Shown piece after piece: positions 24,177 to 31,929 of a stretch of 64,000 bases of DNA. The number at the start of each line of letters is the position of its first letter. The stretch's first letter is position 1. A model generated the notes under the pieces. The model had not been told where the DNA came from, made no database searches, and saw nothing but the letters and a program-made list of their open reading frames with translations. Source of the DNA: Streptomyces sp. NBC_00259 (lineage in GTDB: Bacteria; Actinomycetota; Actinomycetes; Streptomycetales; Streptomycetaceae); contig NZ_CP108080.1 of the NCBI RefSeq assembly GCF_036181745.1, forward strand, positions 4,183,501 to 4,247,500. The letters run 5' to 3'. The position numbers and the translations under genes are program-made.

Positions 24177-24755
24177 TCAGTTCGCGTTGAACGACCAGAA
24201 GACCCCGACCTCGTCCGCGCTCACGGCGATCAGTCCGAGGTCCATCAGGTGGTCGGTGAAGGCCCGGCCGCCGGCGAGTTCGCCGGCGAGGAAGTCCGGC
24301 GAGGAGGACGTCCGCGCCAGGTCGGAGGAGGTACGGAAGACGGCGTCGGCACCGAACCGGCCGAGCAGCGTCCAGGCGTCGGCCAGCACATCGTCCCGGT
24401 CGGCGCGTGCCCGGACGGGGCGGACTTCGAAGAACCACTCCTGGGTCATGGAGGCGAGCAGCTCAGCAGCAGCGGGGGCCGTGACGGGATACGTCCACGC
24501 GTGTACCTCCTCGACCGTGAGCGGCAGGAACGGGTAGGAGGGACGGACGTTCTCGCGCCCCTCCTTGTCGATCTGCCACTCCAGTGTCCGCCAGCCCCGG
24601 GGGTCGGTGACCGTCCGGTCCATGACGGCCAGGACATCCCGTCCCCAGTCGTCGTGCCGTCGGGGCCCGGTCATCGCAAAGGTGTAGACGTCGTCGAGGA
24701 GCCGCTCCAGCGCGGCGTCCCAGGCAGTGCCTGCAGTGCTGTCGTCGGGATGCAT
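24177..24755 (-). CDS. Likely immunity protein for the adjacent toxin
   Basis: 192 residues from ATG 24755, 19 bp after the toxin gene's stop. Acidic and helical-strand mixed (LERLLDDVYTFAMTGPRRHDD, WRTLEWQIDKEGRENVRPSYPFLPL, EWFFEVRPVRARADRDDVLADAW) with no catalytic motif. Position directly downstream of a toxin gene and acidity both fit an immunity role. Family not recognised with certainty. Confidence 0.65.
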   Translation of the reverse strand: MHPDDSTAGTAWDAALERLLDDVYTFAMTGPRRHDDWGRDVLAVMDRTVTDPRGWRTLEWQIDKEGRENVRPSYPFLPLTVEEVHAWTYPVTAPAAAELLASMTQEWFFEVRPVRARADRDDVLADAWTLLGRFGADAVFRTSSDLARTSSSPDFLAGELAGGRAFTDHLMDLGLIAVSADEVGVFWSFNAN

Positions 24756-24774
24756 TCGGCTTCCGGTCGGTCGG

Positions 24775-26550
24775 TCATGGGGCGGGCATGGACGTGTAGA
24801 TGATGTAAGGCGGATCGAGCCTGGAATCGTACTTCAGGATCGTTTTCACGTTCTTGACGTCGACCGCCTTCGCGTCGAGCCCGTGATCCCTGTACCCGGT
24901 CCCCGGGATGTTCTTGCTCGGATCGTTCGGATCGGGAGTGGGCTGCTTACCCACGTACTTGCCGCTGGCCTCGCCGTTGGGGGCCGGGCTGGTGAACGCT
25001 TCGGTCTTCCCTTCCGGCGGATTGGTGGCCAGCCACGCGTCGATCTCGGACTGTTTGGCCCGCAGATTGTGTTCCGTCAGTCGCTGCGCGCTGGCCATGT
25101 CCTTGAAGGACGACGAGCCGCCGATCGTGGGCCTGCGCTGCTCCGGCCAGTTGCTGTGGTCCTGGGCCTGGTCGCGCAGGCGTTGGGCGAGCTGCTCGTC
25201 GGTCTTGCCCACGTGCTTGTCCAGGGTGTGGCCCCCACCCAGGTACTCGTTGCTCGCCAGGTCGAAGGCGTGATTGCCGGTGGCGCCCGCTTCGGTCCAC
25301 CGCTGCTCGTGCTTGAACTCGTCCAGGGCCCGGGCGCCGAAACCGTGGGCACGGGCGACGCCGGCTTCGAACTTGGGGGCGCTCCGATGTGCCTCGTCCA
25401 GCGGCCCCTTCAGTGCCTCCATGCGGGTGGTCAGACCGCCCAGGATGCCGGTGTACGTGTTGACGATCCGGTTGAGCTTAGCCGTGTTGATGTTGAGCAC
25501 GGTCTTGACGTCGAACGAGAGGATCAGGCCCGCACCCTTGCCGATGGCGGACGTGACGGTGCCGAGCAGGCTCTTGGGGCCCTTCGGTTTGGCCAGGTCT
25601 TCGATGATCTCCTTGGCGGCCTGCAGCATGGCGCGGTGGATCTCGTCCTCGACGTCGCGGTTCAGGTCGACGGCGGCTTCCGCGTACTCGCGCAGGATGG
25701 TGGCGATGTTGTCGGCCGTGTCCTTCAGCACGGCCAGCACAGGCTCGCTGCCCGTGGGGACGCGGGGCGTGCCCGGGCCGGAGTTCGCGGTCTGCCCCCA
25801 CTGGTAGCCGCTTTGCTGCCGCCCCCAGGCCGTCCCGCCCCACAGCGCGCTGCAGAAGGTCCGCATGGCGGCTTCCCAGTCGGCCTGATGGTGGTTGGTG
25901 ATGGTGCCGACTGCCTGGGTGAGCTGGTCCGCCCCCAGCGACGCCGTGATGGAGACGTTCATCCAGCTGTGGCAGAGGGAGTTGAGGTAGTGCTGCTGTG
26001 GGAAGGGGTGGACGTCCGCCACCCTTCCGACCCGGAACACGTGCTTGCACAGCGGCTGGAGCACGTCCCGGACGATCTCGGGGATGGCCTCCATCGCGCC
26101 GCGCATGATGTCGTCGCCACCGTCGTCGTCGCCCCACTTGATGTCGGGTATCGAGTCGAACTTCGGGGCCTTGTCGACGACCGCGGGCCGCGGGCGCTGC
26201 TCGGCCGTTTTCCCCGGCTTGGGGTTGGCCGCCGCGTCCGCCTGGGTGTAGGCGTTGGCAGTCTCGGTGAATCCGACGGCTACGCCGCCGACGCTGAGTA
26301 CGGACTTGCCCCAGACCTCCAGCCAGCGGTCGCCGATCTTCTTGTACGCCTGGGCGAACTGCTGGGCCTCGGTGCCGGCGCCTCCGGCGTCGGGGTATTC
26401 GCGCAACTCCTCCAGGAGCTTGTTGGCGCCGCGTATCAGGAAGTCCTGCTGCGTAGCGACCCGGCCGGAGACCGACCAGAGGTCGCTCGGTTTGACGTCG
26501 ATGGTGCCGTTGCCGCCCGGTGACTGGGTCGGGGTGGACGGTCCGGCCAT
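24775..26550 (-). CDS. Polymorphic toxin with C-terminal RNase A-like domain
   Basis: 591 residues from ATG 26550; the stop of the WXG100 gene shares one base with this start (TGATG). The first ~400 residues are long helical delivery regions with WXG/LXG-like character (FAQAYKKIGDRWLEVWGKS). A linker leads to residues 438-591, which begin GGGHTLDKHVGKTDEQLAQRL and end in IIYTSMP, the bacterial RNase A-like toxin fold. The toxin would cut RNA in a neighbouring cell, delivered by an ESX-type system; no secretion ATPase gene is in the window. The immunity gene follows at 24177. Confidence 0.8.
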   Translation of the reverse strand: MAGPSTPTQSPGGNGTIDVKPSDLWSVSGRVATQQDFLIRGANKLLEELREYPDAGGAGTEAQQFAQAYKKIGDRWLEVWGKSVLSVGGVAVGFTETANAYTQADAAANPKPGKTAEQRPRPAVVDKAPKFDSIPDIKWGDDDGGDDIMRGAMEAIPEIVRDVLQPLCKHVFRVGRVADVHPFPQQHYLNSLCHSWMNVSITASLGADQLTQAVGTITNHHQADWEAAMRTFCSALWGGTAWGRQQSGYQWGQTANSGPGTPRVPTGSEPVLAVLKDTADNIATILREYAEAAVDLNRDVEDEIHRAMLQAAKEIIEDLAKPKGPKSLLGTVTSAIGKGAGLILSFDVKTVLNINTAKLNRIVNTYTGILGGLTTRMEALKGPLDEAHRSAPKFEAGVARAHGFGARALDEFKHEQRWTEAGATGNHAFDLASNEYLGGGHTLDKHVGKTDEQLAQRLRDQAQDHSNWPEQRRPTIGGSSSFKDMASAQRLTEHNLRAKQSEIDAWLATNPPEGKTEAFTSPAPNGEASGKYVGKQPTPDPNDPSKNIPGTGYRDHGLDAKAVDVKNVKTILKYDSRLDPPYIIYTSMPAP

Positions 26551-26855
26551 CAGGCGCCGCCTCCCCAGCCTTCGAGTACCGACCTGTTGGCCGCGGCGTA
26601 GTTGAGGTGTCCCGTGACCACGACCTCGTGGAGCCAGGCCTGGGCGGCCTTGAGGTCGTCGGCGGAGCGGCTCCACTTGTCCAGTTCGTCGATGAATGCC
26701 TCGCGGGCCTCGCCGTCCCAGGTCAGCACGACCTTGGTGGCCCGCCCGTACAGCGTGTCCAGCTTCTCGTTGAGGGTGCGGAGGATGTCCTCCAGGTCCC
26801 CCGAAAGCCGCTGCAGGGTAGCGAAGTCGACGGTGATCCGGTCTTCGTCCGGCAT
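26550..26855 (-). CDS. WXG100-family ESX protein
   Basis: 101 residues from ATG 26855. Two helices joined at WDGEA, the equivalent of the WXG turn (VVLTWDGEAREAFIDELDKW), within a ~100-residue chain. Such proteins are partners for ESX-type secretion and often pair with the N-terminus of the toxin downstream. It is translationally coupled to the toxin gene. Reliable family call. Confidence 0.85.
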   Translation of the reverse strand: MPDEDRITVDFATLQRLSGDLEDILRTLNEKLDTLYGRATKVVLTWDGEAREAFIDELDKWSRSADDLKAAQAWLHEVVVTGHLNYAAANRSVLEGWGGGA

Positions 26856-26874
26856 AGTGCTGATCCCCCGTGGT

Positions 26875-27275
26875 TCAGACGTCCAGAATGCGGCTCTTCG
26901 GCTGACCCGCGTCCGGCGCGGGCGCCGGGTCGGGCACGGTGAGGGCGCGGGCGGCGGCCGACACGTCCTCGCCCTCCTGCATCCGCCTGATGCGGGCCAG
27001 GGTGTCGAGCTCCTGCTCGGTGAAGCCGTCGCGCGAGGCGCGCATGGCCGCTTCGAGAAGGATCACCACCTGGCGGATGCGGACGGCGTCCTCGGCGACA
27101 CCGCGGTGCAGGGAGCGGTACGCGGTGGCGGTGGGTTCTTGCCAGCCCGCGGCGATCTGTCGACGACCACGTCCATGGCGCGGGTTTGCTGTTCCGGATA
27201 GCGCTGCATCTCGTCGAGATCGTTCGCCAGCCTGGTGAGGCCGTCCTCCGAGACGTCCAGATCGGCGTTCCGCAT
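26875..27275 (-). pseudogene. Second WXG100-type gene, broken by a one-base deletion
   Basis: Starts at ATG 27275 (MRNADLDVSEDGLTRLANDL), reaches DVVVD, then the frame is lost; in the next frame it continues IAAGWQEPTATAYRSLHRGV and ends at 26875 with PKSRILDV. Adding one base at about 27159-27160 gives VVDQIAAGWQEP, a WXG-type turn in the right place. The intact protein would be about 133 residues and would be the usual heterodimer partner of the gene at 26550. Either a fresh mutation or a sequencing error. Confidence 0.7.
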
Positions 27276-27395
27276 CCTGAGCCCCCGCTCGTCGCGCCTT
27301 TCGTACGCCTATTGCATGTACGGGTGTTCACCCTAGCGAGTGGGAGCCTGTCGATCAGGGCTGGGGTGTGGAGGGCCGGGACGACGAAGGGCCCC

Positions 27396-27623
27396 GGGCA
27401 GTCCTCCGAGCGGGCAGCGCTGATCTGCCAGCACTCGAACCTGGAGCGGCAGAGGGAAGTGGCCGGCGGGATCGACGCCCGCGTCCGGGCCGAGCGTGAC
27501 AAGGCCGCGAACGTGCCCGACGATCAGGCATCGGGCACGGAACGGGCACGAGACGCCCAGGCCGGTCTGGACAACAACAAAGCCCCGGGCCTTCGGCCTG
27601 GGGCTTTCGCGTGGAGCGGGTGA
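27396..27623 (+). pseudogene. int: Tyrosine integrase remnant 3 (C-terminus only, catalytic Tyr changed)
   Basis: GQSSERAALICQHSNLERQR is the integrase C-terminus; remnant 2 has ALIYQHSD at this position, so the nucleophilic Tyr is Cys here. No upstream integrase sequence remains. The frame ends at 27623 inside the tRNA-Gly 3' end, as in remnant 2. Confidence 0.8.
27579..27607. terminator. Bidirectional hairpin terminator next to tRNA-Gly
   Basis: Same 13-bp stem as at 22916-22944, here lying 8 bp beyond the 3' end of the tRNA on the minus strand, so it also terminates the tRNA transcript. Confidence 0.85.
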
Positions 27624-27685
27624 CGGGAATCGAACCCGCGCTCTGAGCTTGGGAAGCTCATGTTCTACCATTAAACTACACCCGC
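27615..27685 (-). tRNA. tRNA-Gly(CCC)
   Basis: Full cloverleaf: acceptor GCGGGTG/CACCCGC, D arm with TAATGGTAGA, anticodon stem TGAGC/GCTCA with loop TTCCCAA (anticodon CCC), T arm GCGGG-TTCGATT-CCCGT, discriminator T, and CCA encoded just downstream (27612-27614). Its 3' half is repeated at 12033 and 22951, which shows that it is the integration target. Confidence 0.95.
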
Positions 27686-27964
27686 GTAGCGGCTCGGTGA
27701 TCAATGCCGCAGCGTTGCACACTGTACCCCATCGAAGGCCCCCGGTGTATTGCGCCGAGGGTCTTCCGTGCGTTTCGGGGAGGGTTCCGGCGGAAGGTGG
27801 TGGGTGGCCAACCGGGGCTCCGGTGAGGGGGCGTGGGGTGGGGGATGTGGGTGCGGGGTGGAGGGGTTGGGGCGTACCTTTGGCGGCGGAGTGCCGCGTG
27901 GAGTGGTGTCCTGTTCATCCCCTAATGTGGCTATCTCGTCCGTGCTTGTTGGGGAAGGGACTTG

Positions 27965-28174
27965 ATGGACCCGATGAACTCGAAGAACTTGATGGATCAA
28001 GGGGATTCACTGGGACGCACCGTCGTCCGGTGTGCCGAAGGACATGTCTTCACCACCCCGTCGTTCCCGATGCAGCAGCTCGGCAGCGGCCGGATCGGCC
28101 CCGGGCGGCTCATCCGGTGCCCCAGGTGCGCGCGGCTGCGGCAGGCCGTGCCTGTGGAGCTGCAGAACCGCTAG
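27965..28174 (+). CDS. Small conserved actinobacterial protein with CxxC motif
   Basis: About 69 residues from ATG 27965 (an overlapping TTG at 27962 and later ATGs are alternatives; GGAAGGGA precedes). The conserved part is TVVRCAEGHVFTTPSFPMQQ, then GPGRLIRCPRCARLR, with Cys near the start and a CPRC pair at the end: a likely zinc-ribbon. Function unknown; it marks the start of the conserved chromosomal region. Confidence 0.75.
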   Translation: MDPMNSKNLMDQGDSLGRTVVRCAEGHVFTTPSFPMQQLGSGRIGPGRLIRCPRCARLRQAVPVELQNR

Positions 28175-28280
28175 GGCGGTGCCGGAGAAGCGGCGGCGAA
28201 GAGCGGAGAAGGCAGGGGAGTGAGGCGCGCGGGATCCGCCCGATTGGGGTGGGCCCGCGCGCTCTGCGTATCCTCGGGGC

Positions 28281-28856
28281 GTGCTTCTCTCAGACAAGGA
28301 CATCCGGACCGAGATCGACGCGGGACGGGTCCGTATCGACCCGTTCGACGATTCGATGGTGCAGCCCTCGAGCATCGACGTGCGGCTCGACCGCTACTTC
28401 CGGGTGTTCGAGAACCACCGCTATCCGCACATCGACCCCGCGGTCGAGCAGGCGGATCTGACGCGGCTGGTCGAGCCGGAGGGTGACGAGGCGTTCATCC
28501 TGCACCCCGGCGAGTTCGTGCTCGCATCGACGTACGAGGTCATCACGCTGCCCGACGACCTCGCCTCCCGCCTGGAGGGCAAGAGCTCCCTGGGCCGGCT
28601 CGGGCTGGTCACGCACTCCACCGCGGGCTTCATCGACCCGGGCTTCTCCGGGCACGTCACGCTGGAGCTGTCGAACCTGGCGACGCTCCCGATCAAGCTG
28701 TGGCCGGGGATGAAGATCGGGCAGCTGTGCATGTTCCGGCTGAGCTCGCCGGCGGAGCACCCGTACGGATCCGAGAAGTACGGATCGCGCTATCAGGGCC
28801 AGCGAGGGCCGACGGCCTCGCGGTCCTTCACGAATTTCCATCGGACGCAGGTGTGA
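28281..28856 (+). CDS. dcd: dCTP deaminase
   Basis: 191 residues from GTG 28281, the usual length. It deaminates dCTP to dUTP (bifunctional forms go on to dUMP) for thymidylate supply. Signatures: MLLSDKDIRTEIDAGRVRIDPF, the substrate loop LEGKSSLGRLGL, the catalytic region THSTAGFIDPGFSGHVTLEL with the active-site Glu, and YGSRYQGQRGPTASR at the C-terminal lid. The phosphoribosyltransferase gene follows 13 nt later, so the two form a small nucleotide-metabolism operon. Confidence 0.97.
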   Translation: MLLSDKDIRTEIDAGRVRIDPFDDSMVQPSSIDVRLDRYFRVFENHRYPHIDPAVEQADLTRLVEPEGDEAFILHPGEFVLASTYEVITLPDDLASRLEGKSSLGRLGLVTHSTAGFIDPGFSGHVTLELSNLATLPIKLWPGMKIGQLCMFRLSSPAEHPYGSEKYGSRYQGQRGPTASRSFTNFHRTQV

Positions 28857-28869
28857 GGACCGGTACGCG

Positions 28870-29367
28870 ATGAGTGAGGTACGCGAGAACCTGACGTACG
28901 AGAGGTTCGGCGGCGCGATCCGTGAGCTCGCGCAGAGCATCGCCGACGACGGGTACGAGCCCGACATCGTCCTGTCCATCGCCCGCGGCGGTGTCTTCGT
29001 CGCCGGCGGCCTGGCGTACGCCCTGGACTGCAAGAACATCCACCTCGTGAATGTGGAGTTCTACACCGGGGTGGGGACCACCCTGGAGATGCCGGTCATG
29101 CTCGCGCCCGTGCCGAACGCGATCGACTTCTCCGACAAGAAGGTCCTGATCGCCGACGACGTCGCCGACACCGGCAAGACCCTGAAGCTCGTCCACGACT
29201 TCTGCGTCGACCATGTCGCCGAGGTGCGGTCCGCCGTGATCTACGAGAAGTCGCAGTCGCTCGTGAAGTGCGAGTACGTCTGGAAGCGCACCGACGACTG
29301 GATCAACTTCCCCTGGAGCGTCGAGAAGGCCGTCGTGCAGCGCAGTGGGCAGGTTCTGGACGCCTGA
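28870..29367 (+). CDS. Purine phosphoribosyltransferase (xanthine/hypoxanthine type)
   Basis: 165 residues from ATG 28870. The PRPP-binding motif VLIADDVADTGKTLKLV and the pyrophosphate-loop region IVLSIARGGVFVAGGLAYAL are clear; the C-terminal KCEYVWKRTDDWINFPWSVE aromatic region holds the base-binding hood. It transfers a phosphoribosyl group to a purine, most likely xanthine, guanine or hypoxanthine. Operon with dcd fits salvage. Base preference not decided by sequence. Confidence 0.88.
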   Translation: MSEVRENLTYERFGGAIRELAQSIADDGYEPDIVLSIARGGVFVAGGLAYALDCKNIHLVNVEFYTGVGTTLEMPVMLAPVPNAIDFSDKKVLIADDVADTGKTLKLVHDFCVDHVAEVRSAVIYEKSQSLVKCEYVWKRTDDWINFPWSVEKAVVQRSGQVLDA

Positions 29368-29393
29368 ACCCTCTGCCCCGTTCGCAGGCAGCA

Positions 29394-29426
29394 GAAGGCC
29401 CCCGCCGGTGTCCGGCGGGGGCCTTC
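29394..29426. terminator. Strong convergent terminator
   Basis: GAAGGCCCCCGCCGG pairs with CCGGCGGGGGCCTTC, a 15-bp perfect stem with loop TGT, between converging genes. Confidence 0.9.
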
Positions 29427-29472
29427 TCGCGTACGGGGCGTACGGGTGTATCGGGCGTATGGGGCTAGGGGA

Positions 29473-30357
29473 TCAGATCGTGCCGAGCTTGATGATCGCC
29501 AGCAGCGCGATCAGCTGGAGCGCCGACGCGCCCAGCGCCTTCGGCCAGGGCAGGTCGTGCGACTTGCTCACCATCGAGGTGAACAGCGCACCGGCCGCCA
29601 GCCAGGTCAGCCAGCCCACCACCTGCACCAGCGAGTTCTCGCCGCCCAGGAAGAGGGCGAAGACGAGCCGTGGGGCGTCCGTGAGCGACATGATCAGCAT
29701 GGAGAGGCCGACGGTCGGCTGCCAGGCGCCGTCGCCGCCGAGCTGGCGGGCCAGGGTGTGGGTGACCGCGCCGAGGATCAGGCCGCCGATGACGAAGACC
29801 ACGCCCGTGATGACGACCGACATGAGGGCGCTCATGAACGGGGCGTTGAGCGCCTCGTCGCGGGTCTGGTCGAAGCCGAAGATCGCGAGCAGGCCGTAGA
29901 GGAAGGTGACGCCCAGGGCCGGGCCCCAGACCGGATAGTCCCGCATCTGCAGGAACGTCGGGCCGGGGCGCAGCACTATGCCGCTCAGCAGCTGCTTCCA
30001 GTGCAGGCGCGGGCCCGCGGGGGCGGGGGCGGTGCCTGCGCGGTACATGGAGCCGTCGCCGTACGGGTCGTCGCCGACGGTGAAGGCCTGGGTGTGGCCG
30101 GGGTTGTTGGCGTACGGGTCACCCGGCGCGTACCCACCCGGTGGCTGCTGCGGGTGCTGCTGGTGGTGGTACGGGTCGCCGAAGTACTCCGGCTCGCCGT
30201 GTGCGTGCGGTGCCTGCTGCCCCGGAGGGTACGAAGGCGTCGCCTGACCACCCCCGTACGGGCCGTACGACTGTCCGTACGGCGGGGGCGCCTGCTGCGG
30301 TTGTTGTTGCGGGGTGCGGTTGTTGTCCCGGCCGCGTCCGATCCTGAATCCAGCCAC
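29473..30357 (-). CDS. Yip1-domain membrane protein with Gln/Pro/Tyr-rich cytoplasmic region
   Basis: 294 residues from GTG 30357 (VAGFRIGRGRDNNR); the frame stays open further upstream but without features. Residues 1-120 are low-complexity Q/P/G/Y (QQQPQQAPPPYGQSYG). Residues 125-294 carry about five membrane helices (WGPALGVTFLYGLLAIFG, FMSALMSVVITGVVFVIGGLIL, LIALLAIIKLG) of the Yip1 type. Function in bacteria is unclear. It lies 84 bp downstream of the FG-GAP lipoprotein gene on the same strand. Confidence 0.8.
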   Translation of the reverse strand: MAGFRIGRGRDNNRTPQQQPQQAPPPYGQSYGPYGGGQATPSYPPGQQAPHAHGEPEYFGDPYHHQQHPQQPPGGYAPGDPYANNPGHTQAFTVGDDPYGDGSMYRAGTAPAPAGPRLHWKQLLSGIVLRPGPTFLQMRDYPVWGPALGVTFLYGLLAIFGFDQTRDEALNAPFMSALMSVVITGVVFVIGGLILGAVTHTLARQLGGDGAWQPTVGLSMLIMSLTDAPRLVFALFLGGENSLVQVVGWLTWLAAGALFTSMVSKSHDLPWPKALGASALQLIALLAIIKLGTI

Positions 30358-30441
30358 GCATTCGAACGTACCCGGTCGCGCTGTGTCCGGCGTCCTCGGT
30401 CCGGGAACAGGAGGGCCTTTGCTGCCGACCTGTGACATCCC

Positions 30442-31662
30442 CTACGGGATCTCCAGGAAGATCGACGTGCTGAAGGTGATCAAGGGGCGGATACGGTCCC
30501 CACCGCCCGTACCTGCGCCCGTACCTGCGCCTGTACCTGCGCCTGTGCCGGTGTCCGCTCCCGAGTAGACCGCGATGACGTCCGCGCTCTCGCCCCTGTG
30601 CGTGCGCGTCACGGTGTCGGCGCGCTTGTCGCCGTCGAAGTCCGCGTACCGCAGCAGCTCGGTGACGGGTGCGGTCTCGCCGGCCGGGAGCGGCGGCGCG
30701 GGCGGCAGGGGGACGGCCTTGAAGGTGTACGTGCCGCCGGGGCGTCCCGGGCCGTCGGGGCCGCCCCGCAGGAGCCTGCCCTTGGCCGCGGTGCCGGGCG
30801 TGAGGGCGCGGGTGGCGTGGACGAGGTCGTCGTAGCCGTCGCCGTCCGTGTCGGCCCGGGGTGAGGGGGCGGCCAGTACCGGGCCGGCGCCCTGGACCGG
30901 TGCCCCGGCGGCGCGGGGGGCACCGGTGCGGGCGAAGGGGCCGCGCAGGAAGCTGACCCGGCCGCCGCTCGCGGTCACGGCGAGGTCCTGGGCGCCGTCA
31001 CCGTCGTGGTCGCCGCACACCGGGTGGTCGGGCCACTCGTTGCCGTACCTGGCCTGCTCGGGGATCCGCAGGACGACCGCCTTGCCGGTGAGGCCGGCGG
31101 GACCGCCGAAGAGCAGCTGGAGGGGGACGGGTGGCCGCCCGATGCCGTCGTACGGGGGGTCGGTGGTGACGACGAGATCGCTGAAGCCGTCCTTGTCGAG
31201 GTCGCAGGCGGCCGCGGCGTCGAAGGCGGAGGGGAGGGCGCCGGCGACGCGTGCGCCGTTCGCCCGCGGGGTCAGGAGCCGGCGTACGGAGGGGGCCAGG
31301 GAGCTGGTCGCGGTGCCGTAGACGATGCCTATGCCCGCGTCGTCGTCATGGCCGGCGCCCGGCGCCTTCACCAGGTCGTTGAGGACGAGGTCGCGATGGC
31401 CGTCCCCGTTGAAGTCCTCCGGGACCCCGCTGCCGTCGCCGTGCGGTACGGGGAGGGCGCGCGGCGCGGCCTTGCCTGCCAGGGCGGAGGTGGCGGGCGT
31501 GGGGCGGTCGGGCGCGGGCGTGGAGTCCCCGATGAGCCCGCAGCCCGCCAGCGGGGCCAGCAGCAGCGCGGCCACGCAGGCCGGCGTGGTTGTGCGCAGT
31601 CGACGCATCACCGGCGGCACCCACCCCATCCGTCTCTCGGCGGGCCGGTCCATCGGCCTCAT
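30442..31662 (-). CDS. FG-GAP/VCBS repeat lipoprotein
   Basis: 406 residues from ATG 31662 (GGGAG upstream); ATG 31629 and ATG 31608 are alternatives. A lipoprotein signal peptide ends in LAPLAGC. The mature part carries at least five calcium-binding FG-GAP loops: DFNGDGHRDLV, DLDKDGFSDLV, DHDGDGAQDLA, DTDGDGYDDLV and DFDGDKRADTV, giving a beta-propeller on the cell surface. Near the C-terminus a short TGAG repeat follows a degenerate DNA repeat. Function is likely adhesion or ligand binding. Confidence 0.85.
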   Translation of the reverse strand: MRPMDRPAERRMGWVPPVMRRLRTTTPACVAALLLAPLAGCGLIGDSTPAPDRPTPATSALAGKAAPRALPVPHGDGSGVPEDFNGDGHRDLVLNDLVKAPGAGHDDDAGIGIVYGTATSSLAPSVRRLLTPRANGARVAGALPSAFDAAAACDLDKDGFSDLVVTTDPPYDGIGRPPVPLQLLFGGPAGLTGKAVVLRIPEQARYGNEWPDHPVCGDHDGDGAQDLAVTASGGRVSFLRGPFARTGAPRAAGAPVQGAGPVLAAPSPRADTDGDGYDDLVHATRALTPGTAAKGRLLRGGPDGPGRPGGTYTFKAVPLPPAPPLPAGETAPVTELLRYADFDGDKRADTVTRTHRGESADVIAVYSGADTGTGAGTGAGTGAGTGGGDRIRPLITFSTSIFLEIP

Positions 31663-31864
31663 CCGTCTCCCGGGCCGCCCGAGGGCGTCTCCGGGGCCCG
31701 TTCCGTCGCTCGGGAACCAGCCGCCTCATCATGCTCTTGTCAGGCGCACGGGCCAATGGCCGGGCACTGAGTAATGGACCACTCGGCGGAGATCCGCACG
31801 GAGGCGCATGAGGACGCCACAGAGGCGCGTGCGGATGCACGGAAACGCCTGGGCCCGCTGACAG

Positions 31865-31903
31865 AAGCGGCCGGTCCTGCCCCCGAGGCAGGTCCGGCCG
31901 CTT
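31865..31903. terminator. Long hairpin terminator after the Fe-S oxidoreductase gene
   Basis: AAGCGGCCGG pairs with CCGGCCGCTT, then after one mismatch CCTGCC with GGCAGG, around a 5-nt loop, 27 bp past the minus-strand stop. Confidence 0.85.
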
Positions 31904-31929
31904 GCTGCTCGTCTATTCAGACGGCTGAG

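Noticed and set aside
27186..27623. Plus-strand gene running from 27186 to the tRNA
   Set aside because: Only the part after 27396 matches an integrase C-terminus; the earlier part is antisense to the WXG100-type gene.
12033..27653. Three spaced tRNA-like repeats considered as several tRNA genes
   Set aside because: Only the copy at 27615-27685 has a 5' half; the others stop in the anticodon loop.
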